Translations under genes and position numbers: made by a program | Origin: Aromatoleum toluclasticum ATCC 700605 | GTDB taxonomy: Bacteria; Pseudomonadota; Gammaproteobacteria; Burkholderiales; Rhodocyclaceae | DNA length: 64,000 bases | Assembly (NCBI RefSeq): GCF_000378245.1 | Contig: NZ_KB899510.1 | Span: forward strand, 34,642-98,641 | Direction of reading: 5' to 3' | The notes under the pieces: model-generated | The model's database searches: none | Seen by the model: only the letters and a program-made list of their open reading frames with translations | What the model was told of the DNA's origin: nothing | Part shown: positions 1 through 8,321 of the stretch, piece after piece | Position numbering within the stretch: position 1 is the stretch's first letter | How the letters are laid out: the number at the start of each line of letters is the position of its first letter

Positions 1-296
1 GGATCGTCGTCACGACCTGGAATCCGCACTGGATGTTCTCGAAGTACAAGGTGCGCTATCTAGAGGATCCGAAGAAGTCCCTCGGCGGCGCGGAAGCGAT
101 CCACGCGATCGGCCGGAAGGGCTTCGACCAGGACTTCCCGAAAGCCGCGGCCTTCATCAAGAACTTCAAGATCCCGCTGTCTGACCTCGAAGGCATCATG
201 GCGAAGGCGAAGGAATCGTCCTACGAGAAAGAGGCCGCAGCCTACATCGCGAGCCATCCGGAACTGGTTGCGAGCTGGTTGAAGGACGCCCAGTAA
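1..296 (+). CDS. proX: Glycine betaine ABC transporter substrate-binding protein, C-terminal part
   Basis: This is the last ~97 codons of an OpuAC/ProX-type periplasmic binding protein; the gene begins before the window. The frame is open from base 3 and ends with TAA at 294-296. The visible piece has the family pattern TWNPHWMF followed by a YLEDPK segment and a helical C-terminus ending ASWLKDAQ. In this family the tryptophan-rich part belongs to the ligand pocket that holds quaternary ammonium compounds. It lies about 100 bp before proV and proW and so completes a three-part importer. Glycine betaine rather than choline or proline betaine is inferred from the neighbouring gbcAB. Confidence 0.85.
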   Translation, partial: IVVTTWNPHWMFSKYKVRYLEDPKKSLGGAEAIHAIGRKGFDQDFPKAAAFIKNFKIPLSDLEGIMAKAKESSYEKEAAAYIASHPELVASWLKDAQ

Positions 297-323
297 GGGG
301 GCGTATTTCGCGCAGACGCGAAA

Positions 324-352
324 CCGGTGTCCGCAGCCGTCGCGGACACCGG
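324..352 (+). promoter_or_regulatory. Perfect 11-bp stem-loop between proX and proV
   Basis: CCGGTGTCCGC (324-334) and GCGGACACCGG (342-352) form a perfect inverted repeat around a 7-base loop. No T run follows, so it is not a classical terminator. Its position just after the binding-protein gene fits an mRNA-stabilising or partly terminating hairpin that would keep binding protein in excess over the ATPase and permease. That role is inferred. Confidence 0.55.
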
Positions 353-397
353 ACTCGATTCACGGATGGAGCAGTACCGCTGGAGGCACCCGAGGCC

Positions 398-1609
398 ATG
401 CAGGAAAAGATTGTCGTAAAGGATCTGTACAAGATCTTCGGACCCAAACCGGATCAGGCGATGCAGATGCTGCGTTCGGGCAAGGACAAGGATCAGATCG
501 TCCGGGAAACCGGGATGGTGGTCGGTGTCCAGAAAGCGAACCTCCACATCAACGCCGGCGAGATCTTCGTCATCATGGGTTTGTCCGGGTCGGGCAAGTC
601 CACGCTGATCCGCCTGCTCAACCGGCTGATCGAGCCCAGCTCCGGTCAGGTTCTGGTCGACGGGCAGGATGTCGCGTCGATGGACCCGCGCGAGCTCATC
701 AAGCTGCGCCGCCGCGACATGGCGATGGTCTTCCAGTCGTTCGCGCTGCTGCCGCACCTCACGGTGCTCGCGAACGCCGCCTTCGGGCTGGAGGTCTCCG
801 GCGTGCCGCGCAAGGAGCGCGAAGCGCGGGCGATGAAGGTGCTCGAACAGGTGGGCCTGGGCGCGTACGCGAACCGCTATCCGCGCGAGCTGAGCGGCGG
901 CATGCAGCAGCGCGCCGGACTCGCGCGCGCGTTGGCCGTCGATCCGTCGCTGATGCTGATGGACGAGGCCTTTTCCGCGCTCGACCCCCTTAAACGCACC
1001 GAAATGCAGGACCTGTTGCTCGACCTGCAGCGCGAACAGCAGCGCACGATCATCTTCGTCTCCCACGACCTCGACGAGGCCTGCCGCATCGGCAACCGCA
1101 TCGCCATCATGGAAGGCGGGCGCATCGTGCAGATCGGCACGCCCGACGAGATCATCCGCAACCCCGCCGACGAATACGTGCGGGCCTTCTTCAACGGGGT
1201 GGATGTGAACAAGTACCTGTCCGCCAAGGACATCGCCGACGCCGACGCCGTGCCGGTCTTCAAGGCGCACGGCGATTTCGCGAACGGCTTTCACGACGCG
1301 ATCGAGCGGCTGCGTGCAGTGCGGCGCAATTACGGCTTCGTCGTGGATGGCGAGCGCAAGCTCGTCGGCACCGTGTCGATCGACTCGATGATCCGCTCGC
1401 TCGAATCCGGCTCCACCGAGCTCGCGCACGCGCTGCTGACGGACCTGCCGCCGGTCAATGGCAACCTCAACCTGCGCGAACTCATCTGCCGCATCGTGAA
1501 GATGCCCTATCCGCTGCCCGTGATCGAGCCGCAAGGCCAATACATCGGCGCGGTCACGCAGACGATCCTGTTGAAGAAAATGGCGAAGGAAGAGCTCAGC
1601 CATGCGTGA
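398..1609 (+). CDS. proV: Glycine betaine/proline ABC transporter ATP-binding protein
   Basis: A 403-residue ATPase of the ProV/OpuAA family that powers osmolyte import. Walker [10 protein letters not shown] is at residues 61-69, the signature LSGGMQQ at 165-171 and Walker B LMLMDE at 185-190, followed by a switch histidine in FVSHDLDEA. After the ATPase domain (about 30-265) a C-terminal CBS-type region (about 275-400) matches the osmosensory or regulatory extension of the family. It overlaps proW by 8 bp, indicating translational coupling. A close paralogue lies at 35319-36527. Confidence 0.93.
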   Translation: MQEKIVVKDLYKIFGPKPDQAMQMLRSGKDKDQIVRETGMVVGVQKANLHINAGEIFVIMGLSGSGKSTLIRLLNRLIEPSSGQVLVDGQDVASMDPRELIKLRRRDMAMVFQSFALLPHLTVLANAAFGLEVSGVPRKEREARAMKVLEQVGLGAYANRYPRELSGGMQQRAGLARALAVDPSLMLMDEAFSALDPLKRTEMQDLLLDLQREQQRTIIFVSHDLDEACRIGNRIAIMEGGRIVQIGTPDEIIRNPADEYVRAFFNGVDVNKYLSAKDIADADAVPVFKAHGDFANGFHDAIERLRAVRRNYGFVVDGERKLVGTVSIDSMIRSLESGSTELAHALLTDLPPVNGNLNLRELICRIVKMPYPLPVIEPQGQYIGAVTQTILLKKMAKEELSHA

Positions 1610-2471
1610 TTTCCTGCCAATCGGCGAATGGGCCGAGAAGACCATCAACTTCATCCTCGAGAACGACCACGGGGTGCTGGAGAACCTGGGCGACGTCGTA
1701 GGGGAAATGACGGCACTGACCGAGCAGCTCCTGCAACTGGTGCCGGACTGGCTCCTCGCGGGCATTTTTGTCGCCGTCGGATTCTGGCGCCTGGGCTGGA
1801 AATTCGCCCTCATCTCGGCCGCGGCCTTCGTCGTCATCATCGGTACGGGCTTCTGGCCGGCGACGATGGTCACGCTCGCGCTGATCATCGCGGCGACGCT
1901 CATCAGCCTCCTCGTCGGCATACCGCTCGGCATCGCCGCGGCGCTCAACCGGCGCATCAACTACTTCCTGCGTCCGGTGCTGGATTTCATGCAGACGATG
2001 CCGGCCTTCGTCTACCTGATTCCCGCCGCGATGGTGTTCGGCCTCGGTCGCGTACCCGCGGTGCTGGCGACGGTGATCTTCGCGATGCCGCCCGTGGTGC
2101 GCCTGACCGCGCTGGGCATCCGCCAGGTGAACAAGGAGCAGGTCGAAGCCGGCATCACCTTCGGCTGCACGCCGTTGCAGGTCCTGCTGAAGATCCAGAT
2201 CCCGGGCGCGCTGCCCTCGATCATGGCCGGCATCAACCAGACGATCATGATGGCGCTGTCGATGGTCATCATCGCGTCCATGGTCGGCGGCGGCGGACTG
2301 GGCAACAACGTGCTCGCCAGTATCCAGCGCCTCGACATCGGGCTGGGCTTCGAGTCCGGCCTCGCGGTGGTGCTGCTCGCGATCATTCTCGACCGTCTCA
2401 CCGAGAGCTTCGGCGTGCGCAAGGAAGAGCGCATCGCACGCCGGCAAGGCGGCCAGGGTCAGGAGTCCTGA
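1602..2471 (+). CDS. proW: Glycine betaine/proline ABC transporter permease
   Basis: A 289-residue inner-membrane permease with several hydrophobic helices and the binding-protein-dependent transport loop ([16 protein letters not shown], around residue 180) that docks on ProV. It begins inside the last codons of proV. It is close in sequence to the second permease at 36520-37356, which makes two paralogous transporters in this window. It should move glycine betaine across the inner membrane with ProX and ProV. Confidence 0.92.
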   Translation: MRDFLPIGEWAEKTINFILENDHGVLENLGDVVGEMTALTEQLLQLVPDWLLAGIFVAVGFWRLGWKFALISAAAFVVIIGTGFWPATMVTLALIIAATLISLLVGIPLGIAAALNRRINYFLRPVLDFMQTMPAFVYLIPAAMVFGLGRVPAVLATVIFAMPPVVRLTALGIRQVNKEQVEAGITFGCTPLQVLLKIQIPGALPSIMAGINQTIMMALSMVIIASMVGGGGLGNNVLASIQRLDIGLGFESGLAVVLLAIILDRLTESFGVRKEERIARRQGGQGQES

Positions 2472-2483
2472 CAACCGAGGCGC

Positions 2484-2506
2484 CCCGGCGCGATCCATGC
2501 GCCGGG
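2484..2506. terminator. Stem-loop between convergent proW and the SSS-GGDEF-EAL gene
   Basis: CCCGGCGC (2484-2491) pairs with GCGCCGGG (2499-2506) in the 78-bp gap between two converging genes. There is no clear T tract on either side, so a two-way terminator is plausible but weakly supported. Confidence 0.4.
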
Positions 2507-2549
2507 CACCGCGCCGGTTTCATTCCCGGATCCGCAGTCGCCCCGCGGG

Positions 2550-5500
2550 TCACCAGGTCGGCGCGCTACGGATCATCCGCTCGGCGGTCTCGGCGTCGAG
2601 CGGCGGGCCGAAGAAATAGCCCTGGCCACAGTCGACGCCCAGCTCCCGCAGACGGGCGAGCTGGGCCGCGTTCTCGACACCCTCCGCGATCACGCTCATG
2701 CCGAGCGTCCGCGCCAGCGTGACGATGGTCTGGACGATGTCGTCGGCCGTACGGTCGGCGTCCATGCGGCGCACGAAGGACGCGTCGACCTTCAGGGTGT
2801 CGAGCGGGAAGCGGTGCAGGTAGGACAGCGACGAATAGCCGGTACCGAAGTCATCCATCAGCAGTTCGATGCCGAGCGCCCGCAGCTTCGTCAGTACCGC
2901 GGCCGCGGCGTCGGCGTGCTCCATCAGCACCGTTTCGGTCACCTCGAGCTTGAGGCTGTCGGCTTCGAGGCCGGTTTCGGCGAGCACCGCCCGGATCTGC
3001 TCGAGCAGGTCCGGCTGCGCGAATTGCCGGCCCGCGAGATTTACGCTGATCTTCCCCGCCGCGCGGTCCGGGAAGCGCTGGTGCCAGTCCCGCATCTGCC
3101 GGCAGGCTTCGGCCAGCACCCAGCGTCCAATCGACACGATGAGGCCGGTCTCCTCGGTGAGCGGAATGAACTCGCCCGGAGGGACCAGCGTGCCGTCGGT
3201 GCGGCGCATCCGCACCAGCGCCTCGAAGCCGGCCAGGCGTCCCGTGGGCAGGGCGACGATGGGCTGGTAGTAGACGCGGAACTCGTCGCCGCGCGCGACG
3301 GCCCGGCGCAGTTGCGTCTCCATGTCGAGCAGCGCGACGACGCGCTCGCGCATGTCCGCGGCGAACACCTCCTGGCACGCACCGCCGCGCCGCGCCGCGT
3401 TGTGCGCGGCCGTCTCCGCGTCGCGGAGGATGTCGGCCGGGTCCGCGTAGTCCGGCCGGCTGAGCGCGATCCCCACGCTCGCCGAGGAGAAGAGCGCATG
3501 CCCGTCCACATTGAACCCGGCAGCGAGCTCGCCTTGCAGTCGCTCGGCGAAGCGGACCGCCTCCGCGACATCGTTGGTGTCCTCGAGCAGGATCGCGAAA
3601 TTCTCCCCGCCGAGGCGAGCCGCCGTGTCCCCTGTTCGCAGTCCCGAGCCGAGGCAGCGCGCGACGGCGATCAGGAATTCGTCGGCGACGGCCGCACCGA
3701 GGCTGTCGCCGATGAGACGGAAACGATCCAGGCTGACGAACAGGACTGCGAAGCCGTGTGCACTGCCGAGCCGGGCGCGGTCGAGCGAATCACCCAGACG
3801 GGTCAGCAGCAGGCTGCGGTTCGGCAGCCCCGTCAGGCTGTCGCGCAGCAGCTCTTCCTCGACCACCGAGCCCAGCACGAGGCGCGCGGATGCGGCGCCG
3901 ATGACGCCGGAGAGCTGCGCCTCGCAGTAACGCGCGAGGTCCGCATCGACGTCCCGCGGCCATGCGAGACCGTGTCGGCCCGCGTAGGCGATCATTGATT
4001 GACGGGCGTTCTCGGGCCCGAGGAAGCGCCCCATGAGCGCGTGCAGATCGGCTAGCGAACCGCGTGCGCCCCAGGCGCGTTGGGCGCTGCGGTCGTGCCG
4101 CGACGCGTCGACGAACAGCGCCGCCTGGGTCTGCTCCACGCTGTTCTGTTCACTGAGGACCGACACCGCAACGTAGGCGCCGATATTCGCGAACATGGTC
4201 CACAGAACCGCATGGCTGGTCTCGTCGAGGCCTTCCAGGCCCAACAGCGCGAGCGGGCGCAGCAGCGCGACGCCGAAAGGGCCGTGTTCGAGCAGCGTCG
4301 GCGACAACCAGCCCGCACGGGCGAAGGCCGGCACGACGAGGGTGTAGAGCCACAACGCGAACCCTGCGCTGAGTCCGGCCAACGCACCCGCCTTGGTGCC
4401 TCCCTTCCAATACAAGCCGCCGAGCAGCGCAGGCGCGAACTGCGACACCGCAGCGAGCGAGATCAACCCGATGGAGGCCAGTGCATACGCTTCGCCCGCC
4501 AGTCGGTAATACGCGTAGCCGAGCAGGAGTCCCGCCACGATCGTGATGCGGCGGATCGCGAGCAGCAGGCCCGAGAGATCCCTCCGTTCCGCGAGGCGCA
4601 GCGCCTTGACGCGCAACAGGATGGGCATCACGAGGTCATTGCACACCATCGTCGACAGCGCAATGACCTCGACGATCACCATGCCGGTCGCCGCGGCGAA
4701 GCCACCGACGAAGACGAGCAGGGCCAGTGCCTCCCGCTGCGCAGACATCGGCAGCGCGAGAACGTAGGTTTCGGGACTCACGGTGCCGTCGGAGCCGAAC
4801 CGCAGCAAGCCGCCGAAGGCCAGGGGCAGGACGAAGAGGTCGAACAGGAGGAAATACAGCGGAAACAGCCAGATCGCCCGGTTGACGTGTGTCTCGTCGA
4901 CGTTCTCGATCACCGCGACCTGGAACTGCCTCGGCAGGAACATGACCGCGAGCATCGTGACGAGATAGATCGAAAAGACGGAGCCCCAGCTGTTTCCGCC
5001 GCTCCCTTCACCGCCGATCGTGAAGAGCGCCGCGAGTCGAGGCACCTGGGCTGCACGCGCGAAAATGTCGCCCGGCCCGTCGTACATGCCCCAGGTGACG
5101 AAGATGCCGACGGCGAGAAAGGCGACCAACTTGACCAACGAGTCGAAGGCGATGGCGGCGACCATGCCTTCGTGGCGCTCGGCGAGATCGAGCTTGCGCG
5201 TGCCGAATACGACGGTGAACGCGGCCAGCAGCACCGTCACGTAGAAGGCCGTGTCATGCCAGATGCTTTCGGCCCGCGCCGCGGTCGCCAGCACGTCCGG
5301 ATAGCCCCGCAGCACGTGGAAGCTCATCGAGATCGCCTTCAGCTGCAGCGAGACGTAGGGCGTGACGCCGAGGGTCGCAATCACGGTCACGAGTCCCGCC
5401 AGCAGGCCGCTCTTGCCGTAGCGCGAGGAGATGAAGTCGGCCAGCGACGTGAGGCGGTTGTCCTTGGCGATGCGTATGATCTTTCGCAGCACCATCCACC

Positions 5501-5744
5501 ACAGGCAGGCGATCACGCAGGGCCCGATATTGGCCGGGAGGAAACCGATGCCGGTGGCTGCGGCCACTCCGACGTCGCCGTAAAAACCCCATGCAGTCAT
5601 GAAGACGCATAGCGAGAGTGCATAGACGTAGGGGTTGGCGATCAGGCTGCGGCCCGCGTCCGCGGCGCGCTCGCCGAGATAGGCGATCCCGAACAGCAAT
5701 CCGAGATACGCCGCGATCACCGCCGCGATAACCCATGTCGGCAC
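2550..5744 (-). CDS. Sodium:solute symporter-like membrane protein fused to GGDEF and EAL domains
   Basis: A 1064-residue protein starting at GTG (5744) after a GGAGA site. Residues ~1-520 are a multi-helix sodium:solute symporter (SSS) domain of the type seen in CbrA-like sensor kinases (TAWGFYGDVGVAAATGIGF near residue 50). Instead of a kinase it continues into a GGDEF domain (~635-795) whose signature is GGENF (~711-715), with Asn at the fourth position, so cyclase activity is doubtful. An EAL domain (~810-1060) keeps EALVR, the Asn of NLAGRQF, EVTET, DDFGTGYSS, KVDASF and EGVEN, so phosphodiesterase activity is expected. A transporter-like sensor controlling cyclic-di-GMP breakdown is inferred; the ligand may be a betaine-related compound given the context. 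Confidence 0.85.
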   Translation of the reverse strand: MPTWVIAAVIAAYLGLLFGIAYLGERAADAGRSLIANPYVYALSLCVFMTAWGFYGDVGVAAATGIGFLPANIGPCVIACLWWMVLRKIIRIAKDNRLTSLADFISSRYGKSGLLAGLVTVIATLGVTPYVSLQLKAISMSFHVLRGYPDVLATAARAESIWHDTAFYVTVLLAAFTVVFGTRKLDLAERHEGMVAAIAFDSLVKLVAFLAVGIFVTWGMYDGPGDIFARAAQVPRLAALFTIGGEGSGGNSWGSVFSIYLVTMLAVMFLPRQFQVAVIENVDETHVNRAIWLFPLYFLLFDLFVLPLAFGGLLRFGSDGTVSPETYVLALPMSAQREALALLVFVGGFAAATGMVIVEVIALSTMVCNDLVMPILLRVKALRLAERRDLSGLLLAIRRITIVAGLLLGYAYYRLAGEAYALASIGLISLAAVSQFAPALLGGLYWKGGTKAGALAGLSAGFALWLYTLVVPAFARAGWLSPTLLEHGPFGVALLRPLALLGLEGLDETSHAVLWTMFANIGAYVAVSVLSEQNSVEQTQAALFVDASRHDRSAQRAWGARGSLADLHALMGRFLGPENARQSMIAYAGRHGLAWPRDVDADLARYCEAQLSGVIGAASARLVLGSVVEEELLRDSLTGLPNRSLLLTRLGDSLDRARLGSAHGFAVLFVSLDRFRLIGDSLGAAVADEFLIAVARCLGSGLRTGDTAARLGGENFAILLEDTNDVAEAVRFAERLQGELAAGFNVDGHALFSSASVGIALSRPDYADPADILRDAETAAHNAARRGGACQEVFAADMRERVVALLDMETQLRRAVARGDEFRVYYQPIVALPTGRLAGFEALVRMRRTDGTLVPPGEFIPLTEETGLIVSIGRWVLAEACRQMRDWHQRFPDRAAGKISVNLAGRQFAQPDLLEQIRAVLAETGLEADSLKLEVTETVLMEHADAAAAVLTKLRALGIELLMDDFGTGYSSLSYLHRFPLDTLKVDASFVRRMDADRTADDIVQTIVTLARTLGMSVIAEGVENAAQLARLRELGVDCGQGYFFGPPLDAETAERMIRSAPTW

Positions 5745-5792
5745 GACGAGTCTCCGGGCTGCAGCCGAGCGGCGCCGTGCTGCAGTTCGCCG

Positions 5793-5987
5793 CTACGTCC
5801 GCTCGATCACCAGCATCAGGAGGGCGACAAGCAGTGCCCACGCGACGAAGGCGTACACGTACAGAATCGGAATCCCGGCGACCAGCGTCGGATGGTTGAA
5901 CAGGGCCAGCAGCGGATAGTTGAACAGCAGCACGCCGAGAACGAACATCGCCGCCAGGCGATACGTCTTGATGTTGGGCCTGTTCAT
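5793..5987 (-). CDS. Small two-helix membrane protein paired with the SSS-like protein
   Basis: A 64-residue protein with two hydrophobic helices (AAMFVLGVLLFNYPLLALF, then a VYAFVAWALLVALLML segment). It resembles the short DUF3311-like partners often encoded just before SSS family genes, including SSS-type sensor proteins. The start at 5987 has a GGGAGCGG site; a longer reading to 6161 has no recognisable N-terminus. It lies 48 bp before the SSS-GGDEF-EAL gene on the same strand and probably forms an operon with it. Its biochemical role is unknown; stabilising the symporter-like domain is a guess. Confidence 0.65.
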   Translation of the reverse strand: MNRPNIKTYRLAAMFVLGVLLFNYPLLALFNHPTLVAGIPILYVYAFVAWALLVALLMLVIERT

Positions 5988-6114
5988 GGTTTCCGCTCCC
6001 GATGGTTCTTCGACGACCGGCCTTTGCGCGTTCCCGTGGTACAAGGATAGGAAACGGCTCCGCGCATTGCACGGAGCATCGAACGAATCGGCGGCGATCA
6101 GCGTATCGGGGGCG

Positions 6115-7134
6115 TCACGCTGCGAAATGATGCACGACCGGTTTGTCCCGCTGCTGCGCATCTTCAGCCCCTGCTCCCTGCGGCCGACGCTCGCTGCTGG
6201 GCGGCTTGCCGAACAGCGCGCGGTAGCACTTGCTGAAATGACAGGCGGACTGGAAGCCGCAGGCGACCGTGATGCTCGTGATCGACATCTCCGTCTGCAT
6301 CAGCAGCTCGCGCGCGCGCCGCAAGCGCAGTTCAAGATAGTAGTGGCTGGGGGTGACCTGGAGCGCCTCCTGGAACAGGCGCTGCAGATGGCGCTGCGAC
6401 AGCCCGGCCAGTTGCGACAGCTCCTCCAGAGACAGCGGCTCCTCGATGTTCGCTTCCATCAGTGCCGCCACTTCCACCAGGGCCCGGCGGTTGCAACCCG
6501 CGCGCGCCGCCAGCGGAATATGTTGGCGGTCCTTGCTGTCGCGAACCCGTTCGAGGATGAACTGCTCGGAGATCTCCGCGACCAGCGTCTTCCCGCAGCG
6601 CTCGCGCACGACGGAAAGCATCATGTCGATCGGCGCGATGCCGCCCGTACAGGTGATGCGGTCGCGGTCGATGACGAAAAGCTCCTCGACGAAAATGATC
6701 TTGCCGTGCGCTTCGCGCAAGGCGCTCAGATTCTCCCAGTGGATCGTCGCACGGTAGCCGTTGAGCAGGCCGGCCTTCACCAGCGCGTAGGTTCCGGTGC
6801 ACAAGCCGCCGAGGATCACCTTGTCGTGTGCGATGCGCCGGAGCAGGGCGAGTACCTTGTCATCGACGAAGCGCGTGACGTTGGTGCCGCCGCATACGAA
6901 CACCATGTCGAACGGCCCGGAATCCTCGTAGGTTCCGATCTGCGCAGGCGCGAGGCCGTTGCTGGACGGTACGGTTTGGCCGTCCGCGCTGATCACCGAC
7001 CAGCTGTAAAGGGGCTTGCCACTGATGTGGTTGGCCATGCGCAATACTTCGACCGCACTCGAGAAGGCGATCATCGTGAACTCGTTCAGCACCAGGAAGC
7101 CGACGCGCGTCACGGATGAGAGGGGAGCGGACAC
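6115..7134 (-). CDS. GlxA/GbdR-like AraC-family transcriptional regulator
   Basis: A 339-residue regulator starting at GTG 7134. Residues ~8-190 form a DJ-1/PfpI (class I glutamine amidotransferase-like) sensing domain, with GLCTGTY at the nucleophile elbow. Residues ~225-320 carry the AraC double helix-turn-helix, ending in the typical ACGFQSACHFSKCYRALFG. GbdR, CdhR and SouR of Pseudomonas share this layout and control choline, betaine, carnitine and sarcosine genes. It is divergent from the V4R-gbcA-gbcB genes and is a natural candidate activator of them. Two paralogues lie at 29735-30796 and 31145-32197, so which one is the GbdR equivalent cannot be decided from the sequence alone. Confidence 0.88.
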   Translation of the reverse strand: MSAPLSSVTRVGFLVLNEFTMIAFSSAVEVLRMANHISGKPLYSWSVISADGQTVPSSNGLAPAQIGTYEDSGPFDMVFVCGGTNVTRFVDDKVLALLRRIAHDKVILGGLCTGTYALVKAGLLNGYRATIHWENLSALREAHGKIIFVEELFVIDRDRITCTGGIAPIDMMLSVVRERCGKTLVAEISEQFILERVRDSKDRQHIPLAARAGCNRRALVEVAALMEANIEEPLSLEELSQLAGLSQRHLQRLFQEALQVTPSHYYLELRLRRARELLMQTEMSITSITVACGFQSACHFSKCYRALFGKPPSSERRPQGAGAEDAQQRDKPVVHHFAA

Positions 7135-7501
7135 TTTGTGCCTCCGAGCTCAGGGTTGGGCAGTTTCAAACGATAAAGTGGGCAGGCGCCGGCTTTCGCC
7201 GGCACCGTCGCTGTGCGCTGTCAGCGCGAACCATGCCGCCTCGTCGGCCCGTACGAAACCGACAGGATGGCAAGGGTCGGAAACTGCCGGTCAGCCCTTC
7301 GACCCGTGAGTCCCGACAGCGCAAACGCAAAGGGCGCGACGGATTCGTGGGGGCGGAAAGGAAGGTGAGGCAAGCCTCGGCGCCGCGGGCGGGCGGAAGT
7401 GGCACATCGTCGTCTCCTGTTGGTCGTCCTCGCGCTTTGCGCCCCAAGACGGGGCATGCGCCGGCGCTTCTTGTCGGTTCTGGTGCGCCGCTCGGATCGA
7501 T

Positions 7502-7521
7502 CTATGTTTCTGTAAACATAG
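7502..7521. promoter_or_regulatory. Palindrome in the 519-bp divergent region before the V4R and gbc genes
   Basis: CTATGTTT (7502-7509) and AAACATAG (7514-7521) form a perfect 8-bp inverted repeat with a 4-base spacer, strikingly AT-rich for this GC-rich region. It is the best operator candidate in 7135-7653, which otherwise holds no credible gene. A second small hairpin (GCCGGC-TTTC-GCCGGC, 7188-7203) lies near the regulator start. Which protein binds is unknown. Confidence 0.5.
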
Positions 7522-7653
7522 CGTCTTCTCGTGTCCTTGGCCAGTACCCGGCCTGTGGTGGATCGGCACTGTCGCAATTGAACGGAAATGCGTCGGAACC
7601 AGACCGACCCGCGCGAAATTACGGGTGAATAATGTTGCAATGAGGCAAATGGG

Positions 7654-8196
7654 ATGGTGCGCAACGTGAATTCGCAAGCGCCCGGTGAGGGGCAGGACAA
7701 CGATGATCGCCTCGCGACCGGGCACGACTCCCTTCAGCGCGTCACGCGTGACTTCTGCCGGAGCATGCAGAAAGCAGCCGGTAGCGGGTCAGGTGGCGAA
7801 CCCTATGCGGAGATCCTCTACCACGCCAGCTACAAGTCGGCCCGTCACTGGTGCGAGAAGGAAGCTCGGACTCTGGGTCTTTCCGGCATGGCGGTGTTCG
7901 AGCATTACCTCCACCGCCTTTCGCGCCGCGGCTGGGGCCGTTTCAGCGTGGTGGAGGCCGACGCGACCAACGGCTTCGCGGATGTCCGCCTCGACCACTC
8001 GACCTTCGTCCTCGCCCAGGCGGAAGCCTGCGCGACCAAGACCTGCTACATGTTCGCGGGCTGGTTCGCGGGCATGATGGACTGGATCGCCGAGAACGCC
8101 GGCCAGCCGGTGAAGACGATCTGCTGCGAGACGCAGTGCGGGGCCGACGGCTTCGACCACTGCATCTTCGCCATCCGGCCGCAACTGTTCACCTGA
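7654..8196 (+). CDS. Small V4R-like / DUF5943-type protein upstream of gbcA
   Basis: A 180-residue soluble protein. After a polar N-terminus the body (~45-175) resembles the V4R (4-vinyl-reductase) small-molecule-binding fold. Its C-terminal part has the cysteine-rich pattern CCETQCGADGFDHCIF (~156-171), which could bind a metal or ligand. I recall a comparable protein (DUF5943) in betaine-catabolic clusters of Pseudomonas, but this was not checked. It is followed by gbcA after 125 bp on the same strand and may share its regulation. Function is unknown; a ligand-sensing or accessory role in betaine breakdown is inferred from position only. Confidence 0.6.
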   Translation: MVRNVNSQAPGEGQDNDDRLATGHDSLQRVTRDFCRSMQKAAGSGSGGEPYAEILYHASYKSARHWCEKEARTLGLSGMAVFEHYLHRLSRRGWGRFSVVEADATNGFADVRLDHSTFVLAQAEACATKTCYMFAGWFAGMMDWIAENAGQPVKTICCETQCGADGFDHCIFAIRPQLFT

Positions 8197-8321
8197 GCGC
8201 TCCGCGACGCCGACGCGGGCCTCGATGTCGGAATTGAATGGGATTGCGTCCACAAAGCACAAGTGACCGCGGGCAGGCTGCGGGAATATCCCTCCAACGT
8301 TTCTGCACGGAGGAGGAAAAA

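Noticed and set aside
242..1960. Long minus-strand open frame (572 codons) opposite proV
   Set aside because: It lies antisense to a clear ATPase gene. The translation is low-complexity (Arg, His, Asp, Gln rich) with no motif, as expected from GC-rich shadow frames.
7116..7628. 170-codon plus-strand frame in the divergent control region before the V4R gene
   Set aside because: The product is Arg/Ser-rich without motifs and overlaps the regulator start; the region is better explained as a control region.
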